A stretch of DNA of 64,000 nt, taken from contig JAUXXQ010000140.1 in NCBI GenBank assembly GCA_030684815.1, positions 1-64,000 on the forward strand, given 5' to 3'. Shown in pieces: positions 1-6,334 of this stretch; position 1 is the stretch's first letter, and every line of letters starts with the position of its first letter. The position numbers were made by a program, and so were the translations under genes. The DNA comes from Methylobacter sp. (GTDB lineage Bacteria > Pseudomonadota > Gammaproteobacteria > Methylococcales > Methylomonadaceae). Below the pieces are notes generated by a model, which worked only from the letters and a program-made list of their open reading frames with translations, searched no databases and was not told where the DNA came from.

Positions 1-222
1 AGACCTTCCAGGTTTTTACTGGAGCCGCTCCCGACGGCTCCAGCACTTCCGCCATCCATGGCAGTCGTACTGGAGCCGCTCCCGACGGCTCCAGCACTTC
101 CGCCATCCATGGCAGTCGTACTGGAGCCGCTCCCGACGGCTCCAGCACTTCCGCCATCCATGGCAGTCGTAAAACCTGGAAGGTCTACTTCGTCATGTTT
201 GTCCCGCTTTAAATGGGAAGCC
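1..222. repeat. Palindrome-bounded repeat element with a triplicated 51-bp core
   Basis: The element starts at the window edge with AGACCTTCCAGGTTTT and closes with the reverse complement AAAACCTGGAAGGTCT (about 171-186). The right arm continues outward to about 222 through a segment ending GTCCCGCTTTAAATGGGAAG. Between the arms a 51-bp unit is repeated three times without visible change (17-67, 68-118, 119-169). Each unit holds an internal GGAGCCG/CGGCTCC stem. A single-unit copy of the same element is at about 5225-5375. Because 51 is 17 codons, the array stays open in one frame and reads as a 17-residue repeat, but I see no start signal or protein family and do not call a gene. The left end lies outside the window. 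Confidence 0.85.
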
Positions 223-238
223 TTAAAAATAATGGATT

Positions 239-365
239 AGAACGCGGAGGGCACTGATAAAACGGATAACCACTGATTAAAGGCACAGCCTATTTTAAAA
301 AATCCGTGTAAATCTGTCTGATTTGTGTTTTCCGCGTTTTATTTCTTTTTTCGCTGAGTTGTTGC
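239..365. repeat. Dispersed MITE-like repeat, left end lost (family A)
   Basis: The stretch carries the family core (cggataaccactgatta, then aaatccgtgtaaatctgtc) and the right terminus TTTCGCTGAG followed by a degraded tgttgc. It matches copies at 3115-3297, 19921-20069, 32648-32789 and 35390-35551. The left inverted repeat is missing because the element abuts the repeat at 1-222. Bases 366-458 hold only the leader of the next gene, so 1-458 has no convincing gene. Confidence 0.75.
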
Positions 366-458
366 GTTAGATGTATTCATGCGTTGCCGCAACAAAAAAC
401 CGGCAGGGATGCCCTTTACTGTTCTTGAAAAAGACCCCCTCACTTTATGGAGATCACT

Positions 459-866
459 ATGTATAAACGATTACTGTTAATTATGTTCGGCTTAACCGGC
501 AGCCTGATAATGATGGCCGGTACGGCTCAAGCCGAACAAAATACCGCACTCTATTTGGCGGCAGAGTCGGAATTGGAAAATACCGAACTTAATGCCCGCG
601 ACAAGGACAGCACCACCTTAACGCCGATAGATCAAAAGGAAAACAAGGCTGATATTGACATCACCGCTGCCATACGTAAAAAAATCATTAGGGATAAGCA
701 CTTATCGGTCAATGCGCAGAATGTAAAAATCATTACCCGTAATGGGGTGGTGACCTTGCGCGGCCCTGTTAATACTAAAAAAGAAAGCAAGAGAATACAA
801 AAAATCGCCAAGAAAATACGCGGTGTTGTACGTATAGATAACCAACTTGAAATTAAAGCGCCATAA
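459..866 (+). CDS. Periplasmic BON-domain protein
   Basis: A 135-residue exported protein. Residues 1-25 form a signal peptide (Lys/Arg N-terminus, hydrophobic core, cleavage near AQA-E). Residues about 64-133 form one BON domain, recognisable by the alternating charged helix, a central NGVVTLRG strand-turn-glycine motif and a closing VVRIDNQLEI strand. BON domains bind phospholipid or other envelope surfaces; single-domain OsmY-like proteins are usually stress induced. The start at 459 is preferred over an in-frame ATG at 447 because GGAG sits six bases before 459 and the signal peptide then begins with MYKR. Seventeen bases downstream begins a stress-type glycine-zipper protein, and the two may be co-transcribed. 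The domain is clear; the substrate is unknown. Confidence 0.85.
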   Translation: MYKRLLLIMFGLTGSLIMMAGTAQAEQNTALYLAAESELENTELNARDKDSTTLTPIDQKENKADIDITAAIRKKIIRDKHLSVNAQNVKIITRNGVVTLRGPVNTKKESKRIQKIAKKIRGVVRIDNQLEIKAP

Positions 867-883
867 CGGCGAAGGATAATGTC

Positions 884-1399
884 ATGACCAAAGCAGTTTT
901 TTGTATTACCCAAAATATCGATCAAGCAGAGGTTATTGTTAATAACCTGATGTCCGCAGGTTTTTCAACCAATGATATATCGGTGCTGTTTCCCGACAAA
1001 TCCACAACCAAGGATTTTGCCCATGAAAAAAACACTAAAGCGCCTGAAGGCGCGGCGATTGGCGGCAGCGTAGGTTTGGGCACGGGCGCTGTCATCGGCT
1101 TGTTGGCCGGGATTGGTGCGCTGGCTATTCCTGGCGTAGGCCCGTTAATCGCGGCAGGCCCTATTATGGGTGCGCTAAGCGGCGCGGCTGTCGGTGCAGC
1201 TACCGGCGGCTTGGCGGGTGGTTTAATCGGTTTGGGTATTCCAGAGTATGAAGCCAAACGCTATGAAGGAAAAATCCAGGGCGGCAATGCCTTGATTTCA
1301 GTGCATACGACCAGCAGCGATGCAGTGGCTAAAGTGAAAGAAATCTTCGAACAGGCTCATGCCGAAGATATTTCCTCAACTGGGGAAGCGTCGGTTTAA
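884..1399 (+). CDS. Stress-type protein with glycine-zipper segment (YflT/GSP17M-like)
   Basis: A protein of 171 residues. The first 40 or so (TKAVFCITQNIDQAEVIVNN) resemble the N-terminal alpha/beta fold of the heat-induced YflT/general stress protein 17M family, in which a short domain recognises or modulates membrane stress. Residues about 55-120 are very rich in Gly and Ala (GAAIGGSVGLGTGAVIGLLAG and similar), a glycine zipper likely to form a membrane-inserted helical hairpin. The C-terminal 45 residues return to a soluble alpha/beta pattern (GGNALISVHTTSSDAVAKV). It follows the BON protein at 17 bases and precedes another membrane protein, so the group looks like an envelope stress cluster. 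Exact role unknown. Confidence 0.75.
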   Translation: MTKAVFCITQNIDQAEVIVNNLMSAGFSTNDISVLFPDKSTTKDFAHEKNTKAPEGAAIGGSVGLGTGAVIGLLAGIGALAIPGVGPLIAAGPIMGALSGAAVGAATGGLAGGLIGLGIPEYEAKRYEGKIQGGNALISVHTTSSDAVAKVKEIFEQAHAEDISSTGEASV

Positions 1400-1495
1400 T
1401 AGGATTTAATCAGAGAACAAGGCGTCTGCGCTCAGCAAATGAGGGCGGCGACTTGTCCAGGCATTTATCACTAGCTAATTTTTTGGAGTCTTCTC

Positions 1496-2377
1496 ATGGC
1501 TTTTTCTAACATATCCGGCGCGGATGACAGTACCCTCTATCAGACCCAGGCCAGCGCCGCGTCGTGGGGAGCCATTATCGCCGGAGCCGCTGCTGCTGCC
1601 GCTTTGGCGCTCATTCTGTTGATGCTGGGAACGGGGCTTGGCTTGTCTTCAGTATCACCCTGGGCGTACAGCGGCGTTAGCGCTACGACCTTCGGTGTAT
1701 CGACGATCTTATGGTTGACCTTCACCCAACTAGTTGCTTCCGGCATAGGCGGGTATGTGGCCGGGAGGCTTCGGACGCGATGGCTTGCAGTGGATCCAGA
1801 CGAGGTCTATTTTCGTGACACCGTACACGGTTTTTTGTCGTGGGCGGTTGCTGCGCTTGCAACCGCCGCGTTATTGACATCGGTGATAAGCGCTATTGTC
1901 AGCGGCGGTGTTCAGGTTGGGGCGACCGTGGCTGGACAGACTGTGGCCAACAGCGACTCACTAGGTTACTTCGTGGATTCGCTGTTTCGTAAGAATAATG
2001 TAGACGAAAGCGCTGTTGCGCCAGGACGGAATCTTGAGCCCACGACTGCCGGATTCGTACCCGAAGTGACGCTGATTTTTGCCCATGCCATGCGTACCGC
2101 TGAGGCCCTGCCTGCACAAGACATTCGCTATGTCGCTCGACTGGTCTCAGCGTACACCGGTTTGTCTCAATCGGAGGCGGAGCAGCGAGTCATTGAGACT
2201 TCTGTCCGTGCGCAGACCCACTTGCGTAATGCCGAAATTGCAGCCAAAGAAACGGCTGACAAAGGACGGGAAACCTCTGCTTATGCGGCATTGTGGCTGT
2301 TCATTTCGTTGCTTATTGGCGCCTTCGTTGCCAGCTTCATGGCCACCGTCGGCGGCCAGCAACGTGATCTTTCATGA
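1496..2377 (+). CDS. Multi-pass membrane protein of unknown function
   Basis: A 293-residue protein with four likely transmembrane segments: about 24-50 (Ala-rich, with AAAAAALALILLMLGTGLGL), 62-90, 112-138 and 262-285. The loop between segments three and four (about 140-260) is long and soluble, with a helical Ala/Glu-rich second half (AQTHLRNAEIAAKETADKG). GGYVAGRLRTRW after the second segment suggests a cytoplasmic positive loop. Similar proteins occur beside BON and glycine-zipper proteins in proteobacteria and are annotated only as hypothetical membrane proteins. TTGGAGTC lies ahead of the ATG at 1496. A 24-residue membrane peptide gene follows 32 bases downstream. No enzymatic motif was found. 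Confidence 0.8.
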   Translation: MAFSNISGADDSTLYQTQASAASWGAIIAGAAAAAALALILLMLGTGLGLSSVSPWAYSGVSATTFGVSTILWLTFTQLVASGIGGYVAGRLRTRWLAVDPDEVYFRDTVHGFLSWAVAALATAALLTSVISAIVSGGVQVGATVAGQTVANSDSLGYFVDSLFRKNNVDESAVAPGRNLEPTTAGFVPEVTLIFAHAMRTAEALPAQDIRYVARLVSAYTGLSQSEAEQRVIETSVRAQTHLRNAEIAAKETADKGRETSAYAALWLFISLLIGAFVASFMATVGGQQRDLS

Positions 2378-2409
2378 ACTCACCTTTTAACCTGCTCAGG
2401 AGATAAATC

Positions 2410-2484
2410 ATGCGTTCAATACTGTTGTACCTTATCGGCATCCCCATCCCGATCATCATTCTGATCGCGTTGTTCGTCCGCTAA
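2410..2484 (+). CDS. 24-residue single-span membrane peptide
   Basis: A very short gene, ATG at 2410 and TAA at 2482-2484, encoding 24 residues: MRSILLYL, then GIPIPIIILIALFVR. A strong AGGAG (2397-2402) sits eight bases before the ATG, the best reason to accept it. The product is one hydrophobic helix with Arg at position 2 and Arg as the last residue, containing an unusual GIPIP kink. Short peptides with ILLYL and GIPIPII cores are, as far as I recall, widespread in proteobacteria next to stress and envelope genes. It lies 32 bases after the four-span membrane protein, so translation from the same transcript is likely. A hairpin at 2499-2529 follows directly. Confidence 0.7.
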   Translation: MRSILLYLIGIPIPIIILIALFVR

Positions 2485-2498
2485 GATGTTGCAAGTCA

Positions 2499-2529
2499 GG
2501 CCTTCCAGGTTTTAAAAAACTGGAAGGTC
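2499..2529. terminator. Hairpin from the CCTTCCAG palindrome, probable terminator
   Basis: CCTTCCAG and CTGGAAGG pair across an AT-rich loop (gttttaaaaaa). It is the minimal form of the palindromic arms found at 1-186 and 5271-5352. Its position 15 bases after the 24-residue peptide gene fits a terminator, although a U-tract is present only in the loop. Confidence 0.5.
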
Positions 2530-2584
2530 GGCTATGGCCAACCTGCTTCAATTTTGGCGCAGGTCAATTTTAAGGAGCTCCACT

Positions 2585-3112
2585 ATGCTTACCACTGTAC
2601 CTGATGTTATTTTCAATACCCGTGTCCGTGACGAAAGTATCGGCGGCGAAAATCCGTTTCGCTGGCAGGATGTCAGCACCGACGCTATTTTCAAGGGCAA
2701 AAAAATCGTGGTTTTGGCTTTGCCCGGCGCTTTTACCCCGACCTGTTCAAACAAGCATTTGCCGGGTTATGAGGCGCATTATCAGCAACTGCTTGATCAG
2801 GGCATTGATGAAGTCTATTGCCTGAGTGTTAATGATGCTTTTGTGATGTTTCAATGGGGCAAGTATCTTGATGTCACTGATGTAAAAATGTTGCCCGACG
2901 GCAACGGCGACTTTACCCGTGCCATGGGTATGCTGGTGAAAAAGGAAAATATCGGATTTGGCAGCCGCTCATGGCGTTATTCGATGATTGTCGAGGACAA
3001 AAAGATTATCAAGCTATTTAGCGAACCCGGCCAAATGGACAATTGCCCTGATGACCCGTTTACCGTCAGCGGCGTTGATACGCTGTTGGCCTATTTGCAG
3101 CAGCACAAATAA
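2585..3112 (+). CDS. Peroxiredoxin, Prx5 type, glutathione-linked
   Basis: Reduces hydrogen peroxide and organic peroxides with thiols. The 175-residue product has the Prx5 signature LPGAFTPTCSNKHLPGY with peroxidatic Cys54, its Pro and Thr partners two and three residues earlier, and a later Cys154 in the MDNCPDDPF context. In related bacterial proteins this domain is often fused to a C-terminal glutaredoxin; here no such domain follows, and the protein ends after the peroxiredoxin fold. The start at 2585 is chosen because TAAGGAG precedes it by eight bases; an in-frame ATG at 2534 would add 17 residues that look like part of a repeat. Glutathione reductase is encoded 220 bases downstream, which suggests glutathione as the reductant (inference). 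Confidence 0.9.
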   Translation: MLTTVPDVIFNTRVRDESIGGENPFRWQDVSTDAIFKGKKIVVLALPGAFTPTCSNKHLPGYEAHYQQLLDQGIDEVYCLSVNDAFVMFQWGKYLDVTDVKMLPDGNGDFTRAMGMLVKKENIGFGSRSWRYSMIVEDKKIIKLFSEPGQMDNCPDDPFTVSGVDTLLAYLQQHK

Positions 3113-3114
3113 TA

Positions 3115-3297
3115 ATTGCTCAGCGAAAAAAATAGAACTCGGCAATTGCTCCTGCATCGCCTAAAGCGCCTAATTTTGGTGCTCTACCTCCTGCATCCAT
3201 GCAGTCGGTGGATTAAACGGATTATCACTGATAAAAGCACAACATATTTTAACCATCCCGTGTAAATCCGTCTCATCTGTGCTATCCGTGTTCTATT
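3115..3297. repeat. Family A repeat, interrupted and lacking its right end
   Basis: The left terminus TTGCTCAGCGAAA and the subterminal aaatagaactcgg match the family, then about 60 bases of unrelated sequence (about 3145-3205) interrupt it. The core resumes at aaacggattatcactga and runs to ccgtgttctattt. The inserted piece ends tgcatccatgcagtcg, which resembles the end of the 51-bp unit at 17-67, so one repeat seems to have landed in another. Confidence 0.7.
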
Positions 3298-3331
3298 TGC
3301 CCCCCTTTTTTTATTCTTACGAGAACTGCCA

Positions 3332-4678
3332 ATGACCCACTATGACTATGACCTGTTCGTAATTGGCGCAGGCTCCGGCGGCGTGCGTGCCGCCAATATG
3401 GCGGCAGGTCTGGGCGTTAACGTTGCCATTGCCGAGCAGCGCCATATAGGCGGCACTTGCGTCAACGTCGGTTGTGTGCCGAAAAAACTGCTGGTTTATG
3501 CGGCACAATTTCAAGAGCAATTCCAAGCAGCTGAAGGTTTTGGCTGGACACTAGAACCGCCCTCATTTGACTGGACTAGCCTGATCGTCAGCAAAAATCA
3601 GGAGATAAAACGGCTGCAGGCGATTTATCGCAGCCGTTTGCAACAATCGGGTGTCCGTGTCATCACGGGGCGGGCCAAGGTGCTTGATGCGCATACTGTC
3701 GCCGTCGATACGGTGCAATACACCGCCGAACGCATAGTGGTTGCGACCGGCGGCTGGCCGTCTGTACCCAATATTCCCGGCAAACAACACGTTGTCACCT
3801 CGGACGACATGTTTTTTCTTGAGCAATTGCCCAAGCGCATCATTATTGTCGGCGGCGGTTACATCGCCGTGGAATTTGCCGGGATTCTGCACGGCTTGGG
3901 TGTTGATACCACCCTTTGTCATCGTGGCGACAAGTTACTTCGGGGCTTTGATGAGGATGTTCGCGATTTCCTCGCTGTTAATATGGCGAGAAAAGGCATT
4001 AGCATTTTGTTTAATACCGATATTGAAGCGATAGAAAGAGCCGATGATGCGTTTGCCGTCCGGCTTTTTGACGGCACTAAGATGACCGTCGATCTGGTGT
4101 TATACGCCACTGGCAGAACACCGAATTCAACCGGTTTTGGACTGGAAGCCGTAGGCATCGAATTGGACGGTGACGGCGCCATTAAAGTGAATGACGACTA
4201 TCAAACCAATGTGCCGTCAATTTATGCGCTAGGTGATGTGACTAATCGGGTTAACTTGACACCGGTTGCCATCGCCGAAAGCATGGCTCTGGTCAACAAT
4301 TTGTATGCCAAGCAGCCGCGCCCGGTTGATTATGACAATATCCCCACCGCTGTTTTTAGCCAGCCGAATATTGCCAGCGTCGGCCTGACCGAAGCGCAGG
4401 CGCGTGAACAATACCCGGACATCGACATTTACCAAACCCGGTTTACACCGATGAAAAGCGCCCTTTCAGGCCAGGATGAAAAAACGTTGATGAAAATGAT
4501 TGTGGTGCGCAGCACTGATAGGGTGGTGGGTTTGCACATGGTGGGCCCTGATGCGCCTGAAATTATCCAAGGCATGGCGGTTGCGGTTCGGGCCGGTGCC
4601 ACCAAAGCCCTCTTTGATTCAACAATCGGCATCCATCCGACTGCCGCCGAAGAATTTGTTAGCTTACCTTTAATCTGA
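3332..4678 (+). CDS. gor: Glutathione-disulfide reductase
   Basis: Flavoprotein that regenerates reduced glutathione with NADPH in the cytoplasm. The 448-residue length is normal for the family. Order of features: FAD-binding GAGSGGVRAAN near residue 12; redox-active pair Cys43 and Cys48 in GGTCVNVGCVPKK; NADPH-binding GGGYIAVEF near 172; second FAD contact ALGDVTN near 300; C-terminal dimerisation domain ending in the catalytic HPTAAEE (His435). The CVNVGC spacing and the HPTAAEE ending are those of glutathione or trypanothione reductases rather than dihydrolipoamide dehydrogenase. A peroxiredoxin without its own glutaredoxin domain lies upstream, making a plausible peroxide-defence pair. 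A family A repeat fills the gap, so they may have separate promoters. Confidence 0.93.
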   Translation: MTHYDYDLFVIGAGSGGVRAANMAAGLGVNVAIAEQRHIGGTCVNVGCVPKKLLVYAAQFQEQFQAAEGFGWTLEPPSFDWTSLIVSKNQEIKRLQAIYRSRLQQSGVRVITGRAKVLDAHTVAVDTVQYTAERIVVATGGWPSVPNIPGKQHVVTSDDMFFLEQLPKRIIIVGGGYIAVEFAGILHGLGVDTTLCHRGDKLLRGFDEDVRDFLAVNMARKGISILFNTDIEAIERADDAFAVRLFDGTKMTVDLVLYATGRTPNSTGFGLEAVGIELDGDGAIKVNDDYQTNVPSIYALGDVTNRVNLTPVAIAESMALVNNLYAKQPRPVDYDNIPTAVFSQPNIASVGLTEAQAREQYPDIDIYQTRFTPMKSALSGQDEKTLMKMIVVRSTDRVVGLHMVGPDAPEIIQGMAVAVRAGATKALFDSTIGIHPTAAEEFVSLPLI

Positions 4679-4727
4679 CCATTAAGCTTAGCCTTACCGT
4701 CACCGAGCATCGCGCTTAATCTTGGCT

Positions 4728-5015
4728 TTATTTTGGGTTTTGTTTGGCGGGCTTCCGTCTGTTAAAAAACAATAAGGCTTTTGTGTTGGCAATTTCTTTT
4801 TGAATTTCTGCGATTGCATCCGCCTGTTGCCCACTAAAATAATTCAACAGACTTATTCCGTCTAACGCTTCATGGACATTAAGGAATGAAAATTTATTAA
4901 CTTGTACAAAAAGGAACGCATTAGGATTGGTCTCTGGCTTTACAGGCGGGCTTCCCATTTGAAGTGAGACAAGCATGTCGAAGTAGACCTTCCAGGTTGC
5001 ACGACTGCCTTGCAT
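4728..5015 (-). CDS. Doubtful small ORF, possible gene remnant
   Basis: An open frame of 95 codons. Its first 25 or so residues come from repeat sequence (the CCTTCCAGG arm and the cttcccatttgaag segment). The remaining 65 (with NKFSFLNVHEALDGISLL and a helical QQADAIAEIQKEIANTK stretch) look protein-like but match no family I know. It may be the C-terminal relic of a helical protein cut by repeat insertion. No ribosome site was seen, so a working gene is unlikely. Confidence 0.2.
   Translation of the reverse strand: MQGSRATWKVYFDMLVSLQMGSPPVKPETNPNAFLFVQVNKFSFLNVHEALDGISLLNYFSGQQADAIAEIQKEIANTKALLFFNRRKPAKQNPK
4946..5000. repeat. Half copy of the CCTTCCAGG palindromic element
   Basis: GGCTTCCCATTTGAAG, then gagacaagcatgtcgaagt and AGACCTTCCAGGTT reproduce the left arm of the element at 5225-5375 and the complement of the right arm at 165-222. 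The opposite arm is missing; sequence switches to the repeat at 5013-5068. Confidence 0.65.
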
Positions 5016-5068
5016 TGGAGTCCAATAGCTTTAGCTATTGGCGTTAAAACAGATAAAGCTGTTTTACT
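5013..5068. repeat. Double-palindrome repeat (family B)
   Basis: Two adjacent hairpins: CCAATAGC/GCTATTGG and AAAACAG/CTGTTTT. The whole 56-base unit is repeated in the opposite orientation at 19821-19876 with only a few changes (for example agataaagct here against agctttagct there). Confidence 0.8.
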
Positions 5069-5073
5069 TACAA

Positions 5074-5223
5074 CTTATGGCTACCCACCTAAGCCGGGAC
5101 AATTGACAAATAACCGGGAACGCCGAGCCCTAGCTCGGCAGCATCGATCATTGAGGGTACTCGCCAAGCTGGGGCTTGGCGTTCCCAGCCGATTGCTTAA
5201 AACTATCCCGGCTTAAGTGGGTA
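5074..5223. repeat. Inverted-repeat-bounded element
   Basis: Bounded by GGCTACCCACCTAAGCCGGG at the left and its near-complement CCCGGCTTAAGTGGGTAGCC at the right. Inside, GGGAACGCC and GGCGTTCCC form a second inverted pair, with GAGCCCTAGCTCGG as a further hairpin. No coding signal. The gap between gor and the response regulator (4679-5485) is almost entirely such repeats. Confidence 0.7.
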
Positions 5224-5224
5224 G

Positions 5225-5375
5225 CCCAGTTCGATCCCCCAATTTAAAGCGGGACAAGCATGCCGAAGTAGACCTTCCAGGTTTTTACTGGAGCCGCTCC
5301 CGACGGCTCCAGCACTTCCGCCATCCATGGCAGTCGTAAAACCTGGAAGGTCTGTCCCGCGTTAAGTTGATAGCC
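5225..5375. repeat. Complete single-unit copy of the CCTTCCAGG palindromic element
   Basis: Left arm: tttaaagcgggacaagcatg, then AGACCTTCCAGGTTTT. Core: one 51-bp unit (5286-5336) identical in pattern to the three at 17-169. Right arm: AAAACCTGGAAGGTCT, then TGTCCCGCGTTAAG. The right arm lacks the acttcgtcatgtt piece present at 187-199. Bases 5376-5485 show nothing recognisable. Confidence 0.8.
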
Positions 5376-5485
5376 TACAGGCGCAATTGTTCAAGTTGTT
5401 TTATTTTCATTCCTAAGGCATGGCCAGCGCTTCAACGATGCGTGCTAAAGGGTGGGCAACATCACCTTAGGTTTAAATCATTTCC

Positions 5486-6334
5486 CTAATTGCTAGACGT
5501 TTCATCACCGGCGCATATCGTGTCGGTCACGTCTTTGCCGATGCCACGGTAGCCGGTAAAGCGGCCGGAAGGGTCGAACATCGGTTCGCCGCTGACCATT
5601 AAGTATTGATGTGAATTATCGGGATTAGTCCGGCGGTAGACAAAATCGAGGAACGGGCGTCTGGATGCTAGGTTCGCTTCCAGTATTTTCCGTTCAGTTT
5701 CATCCCAACGGGCACCATCGTCATCCCTGATTTTGCCCAAAGCGTCATCAACCCGTATGCCCAGCATTTCCAGCACCGGGCCGAAAATTTTGGTGAAATG
5801 GCCGTTTTCATCCTGCTCCCAATACCAATCGGATGACAATTCGGTCAGGCGGCGAAAACGCGCTTCGCTTTCACGCAATTCGGCTGTGCGTGTCAGCACG
5901 GTTTGTTCGAGGAGTTGGTTGTGCTGTTCGAGTTTTTTGTACAACAGCCGCACTTCCAGCATGTTATGAATCCGCGTTTGCACTTCAATCAGGTCGAACG
6001 GTTTGCTGATAAAGTCTTTCGCGCCAGCGGCCAGTGCCCGTAATTTGTGCCCCGGTTGGGCGGTGATGACCAGCACCGGCAGGTAGCTGTCGGTTTCGAT
6101 GTCTTTAAGCGCTTCCATGACCTCAAAGCCGTCCATGCCGGGCATTTGCAGGTCGAGCAAAATCAGGTCGAAAGGGGTTTCGCGGTGCAGCCTGCAAACG
6201 GCGTAGGGGTCTTTGGTTGAGGTGATGCAGGCATAACCGGTATCGGTCAATATTTCTTCGAGTAACTGCACATTGGCTTGCTGGTCATCGACAATCAAAA
6301 TGCTGGCGTTGTGGATTTCTTGCTCGCTAATCAT
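5486..6334 (-). CDS. Response regulator with REC and PAS domains
   Basis: A 282-residue signalling protein. Residues about 10-130 are a receiver domain: acidic pair DD at 16-17, phospho-acceptor Asp61 in LILLDLQMPGMDG, and the conserved Lys in ISKPF. A short coiled coil (about 131-160, KLEQHNQLLEQTVLTRTAEL) leads to a PAS domain (about 160-272) with DWYWEQDENGHF and GYRGIGKDVTD motifs. No DNA-binding, GGDEF, EAL or kinase output follows, so the PAS domain is the end of the chain and the protein may act by protein contact. It overlaps the hybrid kinase upstream by four bases (ATGA), which implies translational coupling and a shared pathway with the kinase and the KaiC-like ATPase. Confidence 0.88.
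   Translation of the reverse strand: MISEQEIHNASILIVDDQQANVQLLEEILTDTGYACITSTKDPYAVCRLHRETPFDLILLDLQMPGMDGFEVMEALKDIETDSYLPVLVITAQPGHKLRALAAGAKDFISKPFDLIEVQTRIHNMLEVRLLYKKLEQHNQLLEQTVLTRTAELRESEARFRRLTELSSDWYWEQDENGHFTKIFGPVLEMLGIRVDDALGKIRDDDGARWDETERKILEANLASRRPFLDFVYRRTNPDNSHQYLMVSGEPMFDPSGRFTGYRGIGKDVTDTICAGDETSSN

Noticed and set aside
58..240. Open frame with 17-residue Pro/Ala/Leu repeat
   Set aside because: It is the 51-bp repeat read in one frame, with no ribosome site and no family; reported as repeat only.
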